Shown here: in pieces, positions 23,306-31,112 of the stretch | Numbering within the stretch: position 1 is the stretch's first letter | Layout: each line of letters starts with the position of its first letter | From: DATBGO01 sp050011895 | GTDB taxonomy: Bacteria > Actinomycetota > Actinomycetes > Streptosporangiales > Streptosporangiaceae | Assembly (NCBI GenBank): GCA_050011895.1 | Contig: JBEKIF010000066.1 | Span: forward strand, 1 to 32,321 | DNA: 32,321 bases | Reading direction: 5' to 3' | The notes under the pieces: model-generated | Told to the model about the DNA's origin: nothing | The model's input: only the letters and a program-made list of their open reading frames with translations | Databases searched by the model: none | Position numbers and translations under genes: made by a program

Positions 23306-24934
23306 TCAGCGAGCTTCGGCGGCGGCAACCTGACGGGTGTTAAGGATCCTGCGGCGCCGCCTGGCCACCAGCAGCGCCAGGGCGACCGCGAGCCACGCCG
23401 CCGCCACGCTGAGGCCAGCGACGCCGCTGGAAGTGAGTGACAAGGCCACCCCGACCAGGCCACCGACCACCCAGGAGAGCTGGTTGAGGGTCTCAGAGAC
23501 GGCGAAGGTGGACGACCGGATCTCCTCCCCGGTCTCGTGCTGCACGGTCGAGTCGAGCGCCAGCTTGACCAGCGCCTGCGCGGTCGCCGCGACGAAGGCC
23601 ACCGCGAGTGCTGCCCAGAGCCCGAAGAACCAGGCGCATGTGGCGGTGACAGCCGTGGCCACAGCAAGCATTCCGAACACGATCAGGTGCGGTCTTCTCG
23701 AGCGCAGCTTCGAGCCGATCGCCGTACCGATGAACCCGCCTATGGCGACGGCGCCGCCTAGGGCCGCGAGAGCGAAGTTATGGGAGATCCCCTTGAAGTG
23801 ATCGGCGCGCAGCAAGAAGGCGAGGAAAAAGAGCATGAACCCGGAGAAAGCGCGCAGTGCCGCGTTGCCGCGCATCGCCTCCCCGACGACCGGCCCGACG
23901 CTGCGCAGTGTCCGCAAACCGCTGCGGTCTGCTGCCCGGAGCGGCCGGGTCGTCCGGGCAGCGCCGGCCCGTCCGGGATCACCGGGCCGTCCCGGGGCGC
24001 CGGGCTGCCCTGGGTGGCCCGGCTGTCGGGGGTTGCCCGGTCGTTCGCGGTTGCCCGGTCCTTCGGGATTGCCTGGCTGTCCGGGGTTGCCTGGCTGTCC
24101 GGGGTTGCCCGGGCCTCCGGGGTTGCCCGGCCGGCTGGCCGCTGGCACAGCGACCGCCGCGTGACCATCCGGCGGCGCCCAGCGGTGCTCGCCAGGCGCC
24201 CCGTCGCGCGGATCAGGAGCGTCGACGCTCTCGGGCAGCCGGACGCCGAGGACCGTGCCTGCTATGTAGATCAGGGCGCCGACGCGGAGTACCCAGGCCG
24301 CGCCGGCCAGGTACTGGATCCCTCCGGCGAGGCCCACGCCCAGGGTTGATGCGATGAGCGCTATCAGCGAGGATCGCGCGTTCGCCGAAACCAGGGTCAG
24401 CTCAGCCGGCAGCAGCCGCGGCGTCACCGCGCTTCGCGTCACCCCGTAGGCCTTCTGCAGGATCAGCACGCCGAATGCCGCGGGAAACAGCGTCAGCGGG
24501 TCGTGCAGGGCCCCGGACATCCCCCAGCAGAGCAGGCCCCTGGCGAGCATCGTGCCCGCCATGATGTAGCGGCGGCCCTGCTGCACCCGGTCCAGCATCG
24601 GCCCGATGAACGGCGCGAGAAAGATAAACGGTGCCATCGTGACCAGCAGATAGAGAATCACCTGGCTGCGCGCCTGGTCGAGCGAGGTGTTGAAGAAGAG
24701 CGTTCCGGCCAGCGCCACGATGACGAACGCGTCTCCGACGTTGCCCGCCGCGGTCAGCTCCATCAGGTTGGCGAGCCCGGTGCGGCCCGCCCCGGAGGCC
24801 CGGGTCAGGCGGTGTACCGCCCGGCTCGTACCGCTTGCCGCCGTGGCGCTCGCCCGCGCGGCCGATTGCGAGGCGGCGAATACCGTGCGAGTAGCCCGCT
24901 TGGCCTTCTCGGCCCGCGTGCCCTGCTCGCTCAT
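23306..24934 (-). CDS. MFS transporter with collagen-like insert in the central loop
   Basis: A 542-residue major-facilitator protein. An Ala/Arg-rich N-terminus (~50 residues) precedes six helices (~60-235), a central loop (~236-345), and five or six more helices (~350-525). 'PFIFLAPFIGPMLDRVQQGRR' is the MFS motif-A-like loop after helix 2. The central loop contains about 59 residues (268-326) of Gly-Xaa-Pro triplets, broken at two or three places. The substrate is unknown; the family resembles MFS_3-type exporters. ATG 24932-24934 follows 'gaggg' on the minus strand. The gene is divergent from the DUF3027 gene. Confidence 0.82.
   Translation of the reverse strand: MSEQGTRAEKAKRATRTVFAASQSAARASATAASGTSRAVHRLTRASGAGRTGLANLMELTAAGNVGDAFVIVALAGTLFFNTSLDQARSQVILYLLVTMAPFIFLAPFIGPMLDRVQQGRRYIMAGTMLARGLLCWGMSGALHDPLTLFPAAFGVLILQKAYGVTRSAVTPRLLPAELTLVSANARSSLIALIASTLGVGLAGGIQYLAGAAWVLRVGALIYIAGTVLGVRLPESVDAPDPRDGAPGEHRWAPPDGHAAVAVPAASRPGNPGGPGNPGQPGNPGQPGNPEGPGNRERPGNPRQPGHPGQPGAPGRPGDPGRAGAARTTRPLRAADRSGLRTLRSVGPVVGEAMRGNAALRAFSGFMLFFLAFLLRADHFKGISHNFALAALGGAVAIGGFIGTAIGSKLRSRRPHLIVFGMLAVATAVTATCAWFFGLWAALAVAFVAATAQALVKLALDSTVQHETGEEIRSSTFAVSETLNQLSWVVGGLVGVALSLTSSGVAGLSVAAAWLAVALALLVARRRRRILNTRQVAAAEAR
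23957..24133 (-). repeat. Collagen-like Gly-Xaa-Pro coding repeat
   Basis: Encodes residues 268-326 of the MFS protein, mostly GNP, GQP and GxP triplets, with recurring 18-bp DNA units such as those around 24070-24110. Interrupted by E-G-P, E-R-P and R-Q-P triplets. Confidence 0.85.
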
Positions 24935-25046
24935 GCCCTCAAGTATTCTGCTTCGGCGACGTTCCGACGACCCGGTAGCGCCTGCGGAGCGCCAGTCCGG
25001 CTATCCGGATGCGTCCTTGCTACCCGATGAGGAACAATTACCTAAC

Positions 25047-25928
25047 GTGAGCCCGCTGCGAGCACGTACCAGGGACCTCGACCAAGCCTGCGCCGACGCG
25101 ACCGGGCTGGCCCGCTCAGCCGCCGAGGAGGTGGCGGGCACCGGGCAGGTCGGCGAGCATGTCGGTGCCGCGGCCGACGGCGACCGCGTGGTCACTCACC
25201 TGTTCGCGTGCCTGGATCCCGCCTATGCGGGCTGGCGATGGGCGGTCACGGTCACCAGGGCTTCCAGGTCCAAGCTGGTGACCGTGAGCGAATGCGTGCT
25301 GCTGCCCGGCCCGCAATCGCTGCTCGCGCCCGACTGGGTGCCCTGGCAGGACCGGGTCCTGCCAGGTGACCTGGGCGTCGGGGATCTCATGCCGGCCAGA
25401 TCCAACGATGAGCGGCTGGTGCCCGCGGCCGTGCTTGAAGGCGACGACGGCATCCTGGACTGGGATGACAGCGCCGAATGGGAAACCTGGAATGAGCGGC
25501 TCGCCGCCGTCGGGTTGCCCGAGGCCGTCACGTCGGCCGGCAAGGAGACCGACGCCGCGCCGGTCAGGTCGCGCGTGCTGTCCGCTATCGGCCGCGACGC
25601 CACCGCGCTGCGCTGGTACTCAAGCGAGCACGGACCGGGAACCCCGCTTGCGCGCGCTGCGCCGGGGCCGTGCGAGACATGTGGTTTCCTGGTGCGCCTC
25701 GCTGGCTCGCTGGGCCGCGTCTTCGGCGCCTGCGCCAATGAGTACGCGCCTGACGACGGGCGGGTCGTATCGCTGGATCATGGCTGTGGCGCGCACTCGG
25801 AGGCGGCGAGCCCCCTTGGCGGATTCGGGCAGATTGCCCCAGTTATCGACGAGCTTGGCTATGACCTCGTCGCGGGGGCAGGCGTCGCCGTCGACGAGAC
25901 GGTCTTCGAGTCGCTGGATCACAGCTGA
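25047..25928 (+). CDS. DUF3027 protein
   Basis: A 293-residue protein of the actinobacterial DUF3027 family. Typical segments are 'AAEEVAGTGQVGEHVGAAADGDRVVTHLFACLDPAYAGWRWAVTV', 'LLPGPQSLLAPDWVPWQDRV' and a C-terminal part with 'CETCGFLVRLAGSLGRVFGACANEYAPDDGRVVSLDHGCGAHSE', whose Cys-x2-Cys and later Cys/His suggest a metal site. No function is established. GTG 25047 is chosen since family members begin about here; 'gatgagga' lies 15 bases upstream. The open frame upstream overlaps the divergent MFS gene and is not coding. It converges on the DUF2530 gene. Confidence 0.85.
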   Translation: MSPLRARTRDLDQACADATGLARSAAEEVAGTGQVGEHVGAAADGDRVVTHLFACLDPAYAGWRWAVTVTRASRSKLVTVSECVLLPGPQSLLAPDWVPWQDRVLPGDLGVGDLMPARSNDERLVPAAVLEGDDGILDWDDSAEWETWNERLAAVGLPEAVTSAGKETDAAPVRSRVLSAIGRDATALRWYSSEHGPGTPLARAAPGPCETCGFLVRLAGSLGRVFGACANEYAPDDGRVVSLDHGCGAHSEAASPLGGFGQIAPVIDELGYDLVAGAGVAVDETVFESLDHS

Positions 25929-25974
25929 CTGCCAGCACCGTCGTCACAAGGAACACCTGGCGGTCGGCGCCGTC

Positions 25975-25995
25975 GTCAGCCGGATCACGGCTGAC
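25975..25995. terminator. Bidirectional hairpin between DUF3027 and DUF2530 genes
   Basis: 8-bp perfect stem GTCAGCCG (25975-25982) with CGGCTGAC (25988-25995), loop 'gatca', between two convergent stop codons. Three copies of 'ccgtcgtca' surround it (25939, 25970 and 26003 approximately). Confidence 0.7.
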
Positions 25996-26009
25996 GGCCC
26001 GCGCCGTCG

Positions 26010-26393
26010 TCACTTGTCCGGATTCCTCAGCGAGCCAGCCCCGGGCGGCGGCTGCGGGCCGCGTGCCTCCGCCTCCGTGCTGGGTGGCTGCGTGCTGGGT
26101 GGCTGCGTGCTGGGTGGCTGCGTGCTATGCGTTTCGGCGCTGCGCGCCGCTGCGCGGCGCTTCGCGAGCCGGGCCCGCGAGCGCTTGAGCCTGGGCACGT
26201 ACCAGAGCCCGAAGAGCCCAACGCAGGTCCCGAAAGTGCAGGTCCAGATCCACCAGCGGCTGCCTGGCGGCAGCTCGGCCCACAACGCGAGCAGCGTCAC
26301 CAGCGCGATCGCCCACGCCGCGGTGATGACCGCGGTGACCAGCTGGTCGTTGGCCTCCAGCGGCGGCGGGGGCGGGCGGCGGGTAGTGCTCAC
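26010..26393 (-). CDS. DUF2530 small membrane protein
   Basis: A 127-residue protein with two membrane helices ('LVTAVITAAWAIALVTLLAL' and 'WWIWTCTFGTCVGLFGLWYV'), preceded by a Pro-rich 'RRPPPPPLEANDQ' segment. This is the actinobacterial DUF2530 pattern. A basic helix follows, then a tail with three STQPP repeats. GTG 26393 is chosen over the TTG 26402 because family members begin close to this point. No Shine-Dalgarno is obvious, and 'TACCTT' in the right place for a -10 suggests a leaderless mRNA. Function unknown. Confidence 0.8.
   Translation of the reverse strand: MSTTRRPPPPPLEANDQLVTAVITAAWAIALVTLLALWAELPPGSRWWIWTCTFGTCVGLFGLWYVPRLKRSRARLAKRRAAARSAETHSTQPPSTQPPSTQPPSTEAEARGPQPPPGAGSLRNPDK
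26077..26121 (-). repeat. Three 15-bp in-frame tandem repeats
   Basis: Exact copies of 'gtgctgggtggctgc' at 26077-26091, 26092-26106 and 26107-26121, encoding STQPP repeats in the DUF2530 tail. Confidence 0.93.
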
Positions 26394-26470
26394 CTGAACC
26401 AAGGTAGCTGGCAGGTGCGCACATGGTGTACTTGGACCGGGTCCGCGAAGCCCGCGTTCCCGCTCGCCAC

Positions 26471-26534
26471 GCTAACTGTTTGACGGAATCTCCGAACTCT
26501 GTCTATCGTTAGCAAGAGTAATGACTCAGGCTAA
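26471..26534 (+). promoter_or_regulatory. Promoter and candidate MarR operator of the marR-MFS operon
   Basis: A -35 TTGACG (26480-26485 region, within 'gtttgacgg') is followed by a -10-like TATCGT near 26504-26509. Half-sites GCTAAC (26471-26476), GTTAGC (26508-26513) and GCTAA (26530-26534) form inverted repeats around the promoter and between it and the marR start. This suits autorepression by the MarR protein. The hexamer boundaries are by eye. Confidence 0.5.
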
Positions 26535-26539
26535 AGACC

Positions 26540-26989
26540 ATGACCTCACCGCAGCCCAGGTCGGATGCCGGCCTGGCCACAGCGCTCCGGATCTCGGTGA
26601 GTCGGCTCGCGCGCCGGCTCCGAGCCGAGCGCGTCGCGCTCGGGCTGCAGCCCGATCTTTCCGACACGCAGCTGGCCGCCTTGGCCACCCTGGTGCGCCA
26701 CGGCCCGATGACCCCGGGCGAGCTCGCCGAGCACGAAAAGGTGCAGCCGCCCTCCATGACCAGGGTCATCGCGGTTCTCGAGGAGCGCAGCCTGGTGGTG
26801 CGGGCACCGCATACAACAGACCGGCGCCAGGTGGTCCTCACCGTGACGGCGGGCGGCCAGGAACTCGTCTACCAGGCTCGAAGGCTCAGGGAAGCCTGGC
26901 TGGCCAAACGGCTGCGGGAACTGAGCCCGCAGGAGCGGGCGACACTGCGCTCGGCAGCACCCATCCTGGAGAAGCTCAGCCAGTCCTGA
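26540..26989 (+). CDS. MarR-family transcriptional regulator
   Basis: A 149-residue winged-helix regulator. The recognition region is 'MTPGELAEHEKVQPPSMTRVIAVLEERSLVVRAPHTTDRRQVVLTVTAGG', with the wing Asp-Arg-Arg typical of MarR. Helices at both ends would form the dimer. Such proteins usually repress a neighbouring efflux gene and release DNA on binding a small ligand. The MFS gene overlaps its stop codon, so the two are translationally coupled, and an inverted-repeat operator lies in front. ATG 26540 has only a weak Shine-Dalgarno ('aggct'). Confidence 0.93.
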   Translation: MTSPQPRSDAGLATALRISVSRLARRLRAERVALGLQPDLSDTQLAALATLVRHGPMTPGELAEHEKVQPPSMTRVIAVLEERSLVVRAPHTTDRRQVVLTVTAGGQELVYQARRLREAWLAKRLRELSPQERATLRSAAPILEKLSQS

Positions 26990-28242
26990 CCCGGCACCGC
27001 ACCTTCCGGTCCCTGCACACCCGCAATTACCGGCTCTTCGCGACCGGCCAGGTTATCTCGAACACGGGCACCTGGATGCAGCGTGTCGCCCAGGACTGGC
27101 TCGTGCTGGACCTGACGCATAACAGCGGCACCGCGCTCGGCATCACCACCGGCCTGCAGTTCCTGCCGATGCTCCTGTTCAGCCTGTGGGGCGGTGCCAT
27201 CGCCGACCGTTACTCCAGGCGGATGCTGCTCATGATGACCCAGGCGCTGATGGGCGGCCTGGCTCTGCTGCTTGGCGTGCTCGCCCTGACCGGCCAGGTC
27301 CAGATCTGGCAGGTGTACACCCTCGCGTTCGCGCTCGGCCTGATTACCGTCGTGGACAACCCGACAAGGCAGACATTTGTTGCCGAGATGGTTGGCCGCC
27401 GCGCGATGCCGAACGCCATCGCGCTCAACAGCGCGGTTTTCAACTTGGCCAGGATCACCGGCCCGGCCGTCGCCGGGCTGGTGATCAGTGCCGTCGGCAC
27501 CCCGGTGGCGTTCCTGGTGAACGCGGCGTCCTACGGCGCGGTGCTGGTCAGCCTGAAGCTCATGCGGCCGTCGGAGCTGTACCCGGCTGAGCGGGTGCAC
27601 AGGGCCAGGGGCCAGCTGCGCGAGGCGATGGCCTACGTGAGGGCCAGACCGAACCTGTGGATGCTGCTCATACTGATCTTCTTCGTCGCCACCTTCGGCA
27701 TGAACTTCCAGGTGACTAACGCCCTGATGTCCCGCCAGGTGTTCCACACCGGAGCGGCGGCCTTCGGTATCGCCTCCGCCGTGTTCGCTGCGGGCGCGCT
27801 CGGCGGCGCGCTGCTGGCCGCCAGGCGCGGCCGGCCGAGCATGAGCCTGCTGCTCACGACCGCGTTCGGCTTCGGGGTGCTCGAGGTGGCCACCGGGCTG
27901 ATGCCGGCCTTCTGGTCATTCCTCGTCCTGCTGCTGCCGACCGGCCTCGTCCTGCTCACGTTCAGTACGGCCGCGAACTCCGCGACCCAGCTCGGTACCA
28001 CCCCGGAGATGCGGGGCCGGGTGATGGGGCTGTACATGCTGGTGTTTCTTGGCGGTGCGCCGCTCGGGTCGCCGCTGGCAGGCTGGCTGGCCGAGGAGTT
28101 CGGCCCGCGGATGAGCCTGATCTCAGGAGGAGTAATCTCCGCCGCGGCGACGGCTGTCATCGGCATTCTGCTGGTGCGCAGCAATGGCGTCCGGGCCCGC
28201 AGGTACCTGCGCCCGGCGGCCCTGGCCCGGATGGTCAGCTGA
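26986..28242 (+). CDS. MFS transporter (MFS_3 exporter type), CTG start overlapping the marR stop
   Basis: A 418-residue major-facilitator protein. The N-terminus 'RTFRSLHTRNYRLFATGQVISNTGTWMQRVAQDWLVL' is the classic start of the actinobacterial MFS_3/EntS-like exporters. 'GGAIADRYSRRMLLMM' is motif A, and ~11-12 helices follow. It probably exports the compound sensed by the MarR protein. No ATG, GTG or TTG lies near the required start. A CTG at 26986-26988 overlaps the marR stop (CTGA) and has 'ggagaag' 11 bases before it, so I take it as the start. The frame is open much farther upstream, but only as a shadow of marR. Confidence 0.85.
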   Translation: MTRHRTFRSLHTRNYRLFATGQVISNTGTWMQRVAQDWLVLDLTHNSGTALGITTGLQFLPMLLFSLWGGAIADRYSRRMLLMMTQALMGGLALLLGVLALTGQVQIWQVYTLAFALGLITVVDNPTRQTFVAEMVGRRAMPNAIALNSAVFNLARITGPAVAGLVISAVGTPVAFLVNAASYGAVLVSLKLMRPSELYPAERVHRARGQLREAMAYVRARPNLWMLLILIFFVATFGMNFQVTNALMSRQVFHTGAAAFGIASAVFAAGALGGALLAARRGRPSMSLLLTTAFGFGVLEVATGLMPAFWSFLVLLLPTGLVLLTFSTAANSATQLGTTPEMRGRVMGLYMLVFLGGAPLGSPLAGWLAEEFGPRMSLISGGVISAAATAVIGILLVRSNGVRARRYLRPAALARMVS

Positions 28243-28282
28243 GCCGCTGCCGCGGTTCGCTTGCCTCCCGACCTAGCCGGCC

Positions 28283-28591
28283 GTGCCTGCCGCCAGCCTG
28301 CACCGCCACGTGGCCCGCCTCGTCGACGCTGCGGTGCTGACAGTGGTGGCCGAACGCCGGGTCAGGGCGGCCGTCGAGCGCACCCGCGTGCTCAGGCTCA
28401 GCGCCGCACAGCTCAGCCCAGCCGAGGTCGCCGCCATGAGCCCCAGGGGAAGCACGATCGCTCAATGGCGCGGATCCGCTATTGCGCCGAACATATATGC
28501 GCAAGATGGGCGTCCTGAACTTACCGTATTTGACATTAGGCTTGTCTTCGACAAAGGCGTACCTGGACAGCCTGTTCTGTGGTTGAGTTAA
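28283..28591 (+). pseudogene. Fragment of an ArsR-like winged-helix regulator
   Basis: From 28283 the frame reads 'PAASLHRHVARLVDAAVLTVVAERRVRAAVERTRVLRLSAAQLSPAEVAAMSP', which is the recognition helix and wing of a HTH regulator; intact members read 'LPPASLYRHV' here. A TAG at 28274-28276 cuts off the N-terminal part. After ~28440 the resemblance ends and the frame runs on in AT-richer, unrelated sequence to 28591. This is a truncated and decayed gene, probably not expressed. Confidence 0.6.
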
Positions 28592-28599
28592 ACAACTCG
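28542..28599. promoter_or_regulatory. AT-richer promoter region with two short palindromes before the GAF-phosphatase gene
   Basis: A consensus -35 TTGACA occurs at 28530-28535 but no good -10 is 17 bp away. Small dyads TTGTC-ttc-GACAA (28542-28554) and GAGTT-aaac-AACTC (~28586-28599) lie before the start codon at 28632. They could be operators; the evidence is positional only. Confidence 0.35.
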
Positions 28600-28631
28600 A
28601 GGCCTGGACCCCACTTCGGTCGAATACTGGC

Positions 28632-30050
28632 ATGCAAGCCACAACCACGGCGGAAGCGGCATATATGACTGTCTTCGATAGAGCCTCGACTCAAATCTCC
28701 GCGGCCCCTACGGGGGAGCCCTTTGACCATGTAGCGCGGCTGGCCGCGAGGGTATTGGGCGCGCCGCTTGCATCCGTCGTGCTCAGCGATGAGCGCTCTT
28801 CCTGGGGGCGGAGTCATGCAGGTGCGCGGCACCTGGCCGCCCGGCGGAGCCCGATCGAGCAGTTGCTGTGCCAGCACGTCATCGACTTCGGCGAGAAGCT
28901 GATCATCGACGACGCAATGCGGGACCCGCGCGTCGTCGCATACTGCCCTGCTGGACCGCTGGGTGTGATCTCCTGGGCGGGGTTCCCGGTGCACGGTCCG
29001 GATGGTCATGTCGTGGGCGCGCTCTACGTGGCGGACTGCCTGCCACGCCGGTGGAGTAGCGGCGACGTCGAGGTCCTGGCGTCCTTAGCTCATTTCGCCT
29101 CAGGTGAAGTCGCGCTCCAGGTCGCACTGCAGCACGGCGCCGAGTCTGAGGCGCTGGCGCAGACCTTGCAGGAAAGCCTGCTGCCGACGCGCCTGCCGAA
29201 CATCCCGGGGCTGCAGGTGGCGGCACGGCACGTGGCCGGAGGGGGCGGGGTCGAGGTTCTCGGGGACTTCTACGATGTGTTCCCGTCAGTGCGGGGGAGC
29301 TGGGGAATGGTGGTCGGCGACGTCTGCGGCAAGGGCGTCCCGGCCGCCAAGAGCACCGCACTGGCGCGCTACACCCTCCGGGCGGAGGCACATCGGCAGA
29401 CAAAGCCGCGGCTGATCTTGCGCGCCCTGAACCAGGTGCTGCTCGAATGGCTCACCGATGACCTGCGGTTCCTGACCGCGATCTATGCCACGGTACGGCG
29501 GACTCCGGCGGGCGCCTCGGTGCAGATCAGCTCCGCGGGCCACCCGCTCGCCCTGGTGCACAGGGCGAACGGCCGCGTGCAGACATTCGGGCGGCCGGGA
29601 ACTCTGCTCGGGGTCTTCCCCGACCCAGCGCTGTACGACTCACGCAGGCTGCTGCGGGCCGGCGACAGCCTGATCCTGTTCACCGACGGCGTTACCGAGG
29701 CCCGCAGCCGGGCCGGTCATGAGTTCTACGGCGAAGACCGGCTCCGCGACTTCGTCACCGAGCTGGGCGACATGTCCGCACCACAGATCGCTGACGCCAT
29801 CCAGCAGGCCGTGCTGGCCTTCAGCGGCACAGAAGTCAGCGACGACACCGTCGCGCTGGTGCTGAAGGTTCCCCTGCGCGCATCCCGCCAGCCGCCGGGA
29901 TCACCGCCTGCCGCCTCGGCGTCACCAGGAAGGGCACCGGATCGGCGAGTCGGCGCAGGTCCCGCGATCACGAACTGGGCCGGGCGACCGAGGAGCCACG
30001 GCGCAGGCTGCCCTGGTTGCCTCCGCCAGGCCGGGCTCAGCGCCGCTTGA
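28632..30050 (+). CDS. GAF-domain SpoIIE/RsbU-type protein phosphatase
   Basis: A 472-residue two-domain signalling protein. A GAF domain (~residues 25-165, with 'LGAPLASVVLSDERSSW' and 'GFPVHGPDGHVVGALYVAD') precedes a PPM/SpoIIE serine phosphatase (~185-415). Metal-binding acidic motifs are 'GDFYDVFP', 'VVGDVCGKGVPAA', 'LFTDGVTEARS' and 'SDDTVALVL'. Such proteins dephosphorylate anti-anti-sigma factors in response to a signal at the GAF domain and so release sigma factors. No sigma or anti-sigma gene is in the window. The last ~55 residues are a Pro/Gly/Arg-rich tail that may be an extension by loss of an earlier stop. ATG 28632 is the first start; ATG 28665 is also possible. Confidence 0.9.
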   Translation: MQATTTAEAAYMTVFDRASTQISAAPTGEPFDHVARLAARVLGAPLASVVLSDERSSWGRSHAGARHLAARRSPIEQLLCQHVIDFGEKLIIDDAMRDPRVVAYCPAGPLGVISWAGFPVHGPDGHVVGALYVADCLPRRWSSGDVEVLASLAHFASGEVALQVALQHGAESEALAQTLQESLLPTRLPNIPGLQVAARHVAGGGGVEVLGDFYDVFPSVRGSWGMVVGDVCGKGVPAAKSTALARYTLRAEAHRQTKPRLILRALNQVLLEWLTDDLRFLTAIYATVRRTPAGASVQISSAGHPLALVHRANGRVQTFGRPGTLLGVFPDPALYDSRRLLRAGDSLILFTDGVTEARSRAGHEFYGEDRLRDFVTELGDMSAPQIADAIQQAVLAFSGTEVSDDTVALVLKVPLRASRQPPGSPPAASASPGRAPDRRVGAGPAITNWAGRPRSHGAGCPGCLRQAGLSAA

Positions 30051-30187
30051 CGGCGATCGTCGCCCGGCTGGCTGGGCGGGTGCAGCGGGTGCAGCGGGTT
30101 CGGCGCGGGCCAGCCCAGTCGCCCGGCGCCCGGACATCTCGGCTGCGATCGCGCGAGGGACCTTCGCCGGGACTTTAGTCACGGGGG

Positions 30188-30206
30188 CCGGCGGCGGAAC
30201 CGCCGG
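30188..30206 (+). terminator. Short GC hairpin before the PPOX-like gene
   Basis: 7-bp perfect stem CCGGCGG (30188-30194) with CCGCCGG (30200-30206), loop 'cggaa'. It may terminate the phosphatase transcript, but it is only ~26 bp before the next start. Confidence 0.45.
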
Positions 30207-30232
30207 AGAATGGGACGCCGGAGGCAGGAAAG

Positions 30233-30445
30233 GTGGCTTGGACGATGGAGGAAACGGCGTTCGCGGAGAGGCTGGCGGCCAAGCGGCGCGCCGCGCGGGT
30301 GTTCCCCCGCAGGTATCTCAGCATCATCAGCTACAAGCGGAGCAGCGGGGCGGTGGCCAGGCCGGTCTGGTTCGTCCTGCAAGGCGGCAGGCTTCTGGTG
30401 GAAACTGACGCCTCTTCCCTCGAGGTGAAACGCATTTACCGGTAG
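30233..30445 (+). CDS. Truncated PPOX-class (Rv2061-like) flavin/F420 oxidoreductase
   Basis: A 70-residue product matching only the N-terminal half of PPOX-class F420-dependent enzymes of the Rv2061 type: 'FPRRYLSIISYKRSSGAVARPVWFVLQGGRLLVETDASSLEVKRIYR'. Normal members run ~130 residues. Here a TAG at 30443-30445 stops the frame after the strand-loop 'VKRI'. The next frame reads 'ARRVAAGG', faintly like the expected 'NPRVTVA', but only ~70 bp remain before thpR, so the C-terminal half has been deleted. GTG 30233 has 'ggaggcagg' eight bases before it, so a short protein may still be made. It is unlikely to bind cofactor in the usual way. Confidence 0.6.
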   Translation: MAWTMEETAFAERLAAKRRAARVFPRRYLSIISYKRSSGAVARPVWFVLQGGRLLVETDASSLEVKRIYR

Positions 30446-30514
30446 CCCGGCGGGTGGCGGCCGGGGGGACGGCGCTCATCGCTCTGCCTGGGCGTTTCCT
30501 GCTAGGAATGACTC

Positions 30515-31069
30515 ATGAGGCTGTTCGTCGCGATCACGCCTCCGGATGCGGTGCTGGACGAGATCGAAGCCCGCGTGGCGCCGCTGCGGCCAGCCTGGCC
30601 CGGGCTGCGCTGGGCGAAGCGCAGCGCCTGGCACATCACGCTGGCCTTCCTCGGCGAGGTGAGCGACGCGACAGCCGCGGCCCTGGAGCCGCGACTGCAG
30701 CGGGCCGCGCACCGGCATCCCTGCCTGACCTTGTCGGTGGCAGGTGCCGGAGCGTTCCCCGCGCGCGCTAGGGCCCGGGTGCTGTGGACCGGGATACGGG
30801 CCGATCAGCAGGCCCTGTCCAAGCTGGCCGCCTCGGTCGCCGCTGGCGCCCGCCGCGCGGGCGCGCCGCCGCCCGACGAGGGCAGGCGCTTCAGGCCGCA
30901 CCTGACGCTCGCCCGCAGCGGCGCCCCGGCCGACATTCGGTCGCTGGTCACGTCGCTGGACAGCCACGCGGGCACCGAGTGGACGGCCTCGGAGATCCAC
31001 CTCATCAGCAGCCACCTGAATGGCCAGCCGCGCTACCAGACCGAGGGCAGCTGGCCGCTGCGGTGCTAG
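30515..31069 (+). CDS. thpR: RNA 2',3'-cyclic phosphodiesterase (2H family)
   Basis: A 184-residue 2H phosphoesterase. The two catalytic HxTx motifs are His40-Ile-Thr42 ('WHITLAFLG') and His129-Leu-Thr131 ('RPHLTLARSG'), in a duplicated fold. 'MRLFVAITPPD' is the usual N-terminus. It opens 2',3'-cyclic phosphates to 2'-phosphates on RNA ends in the cytoplasm. ATG 30515 is clear, although the Shine-Dalgarno is weak ('aggaatg'). It stands alone and converges on the DinB-family gene. Confidence 0.93.
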   Translation: MRLFVAITPPDAVLDEIEARVAPLRPAWPGLRWAKRSAWHITLAFLGEVSDATAAALEPRLQRAAHRHPCLTLSVAGAGAFPARARARVLWTGIRADQQALSKLAASVAAGARRAGAPPPDEGRRFRPHLTLARSGAPADIRSLVTSLDSHAGTEWTASEIHLISSHLNGQPRYQTEGSWPLRC

Positions 31070-31112
31070 GCGCCGGCCGCGCCGGCTAGCCGCTGGCCGC
31101 CGGGTCGCCGCA

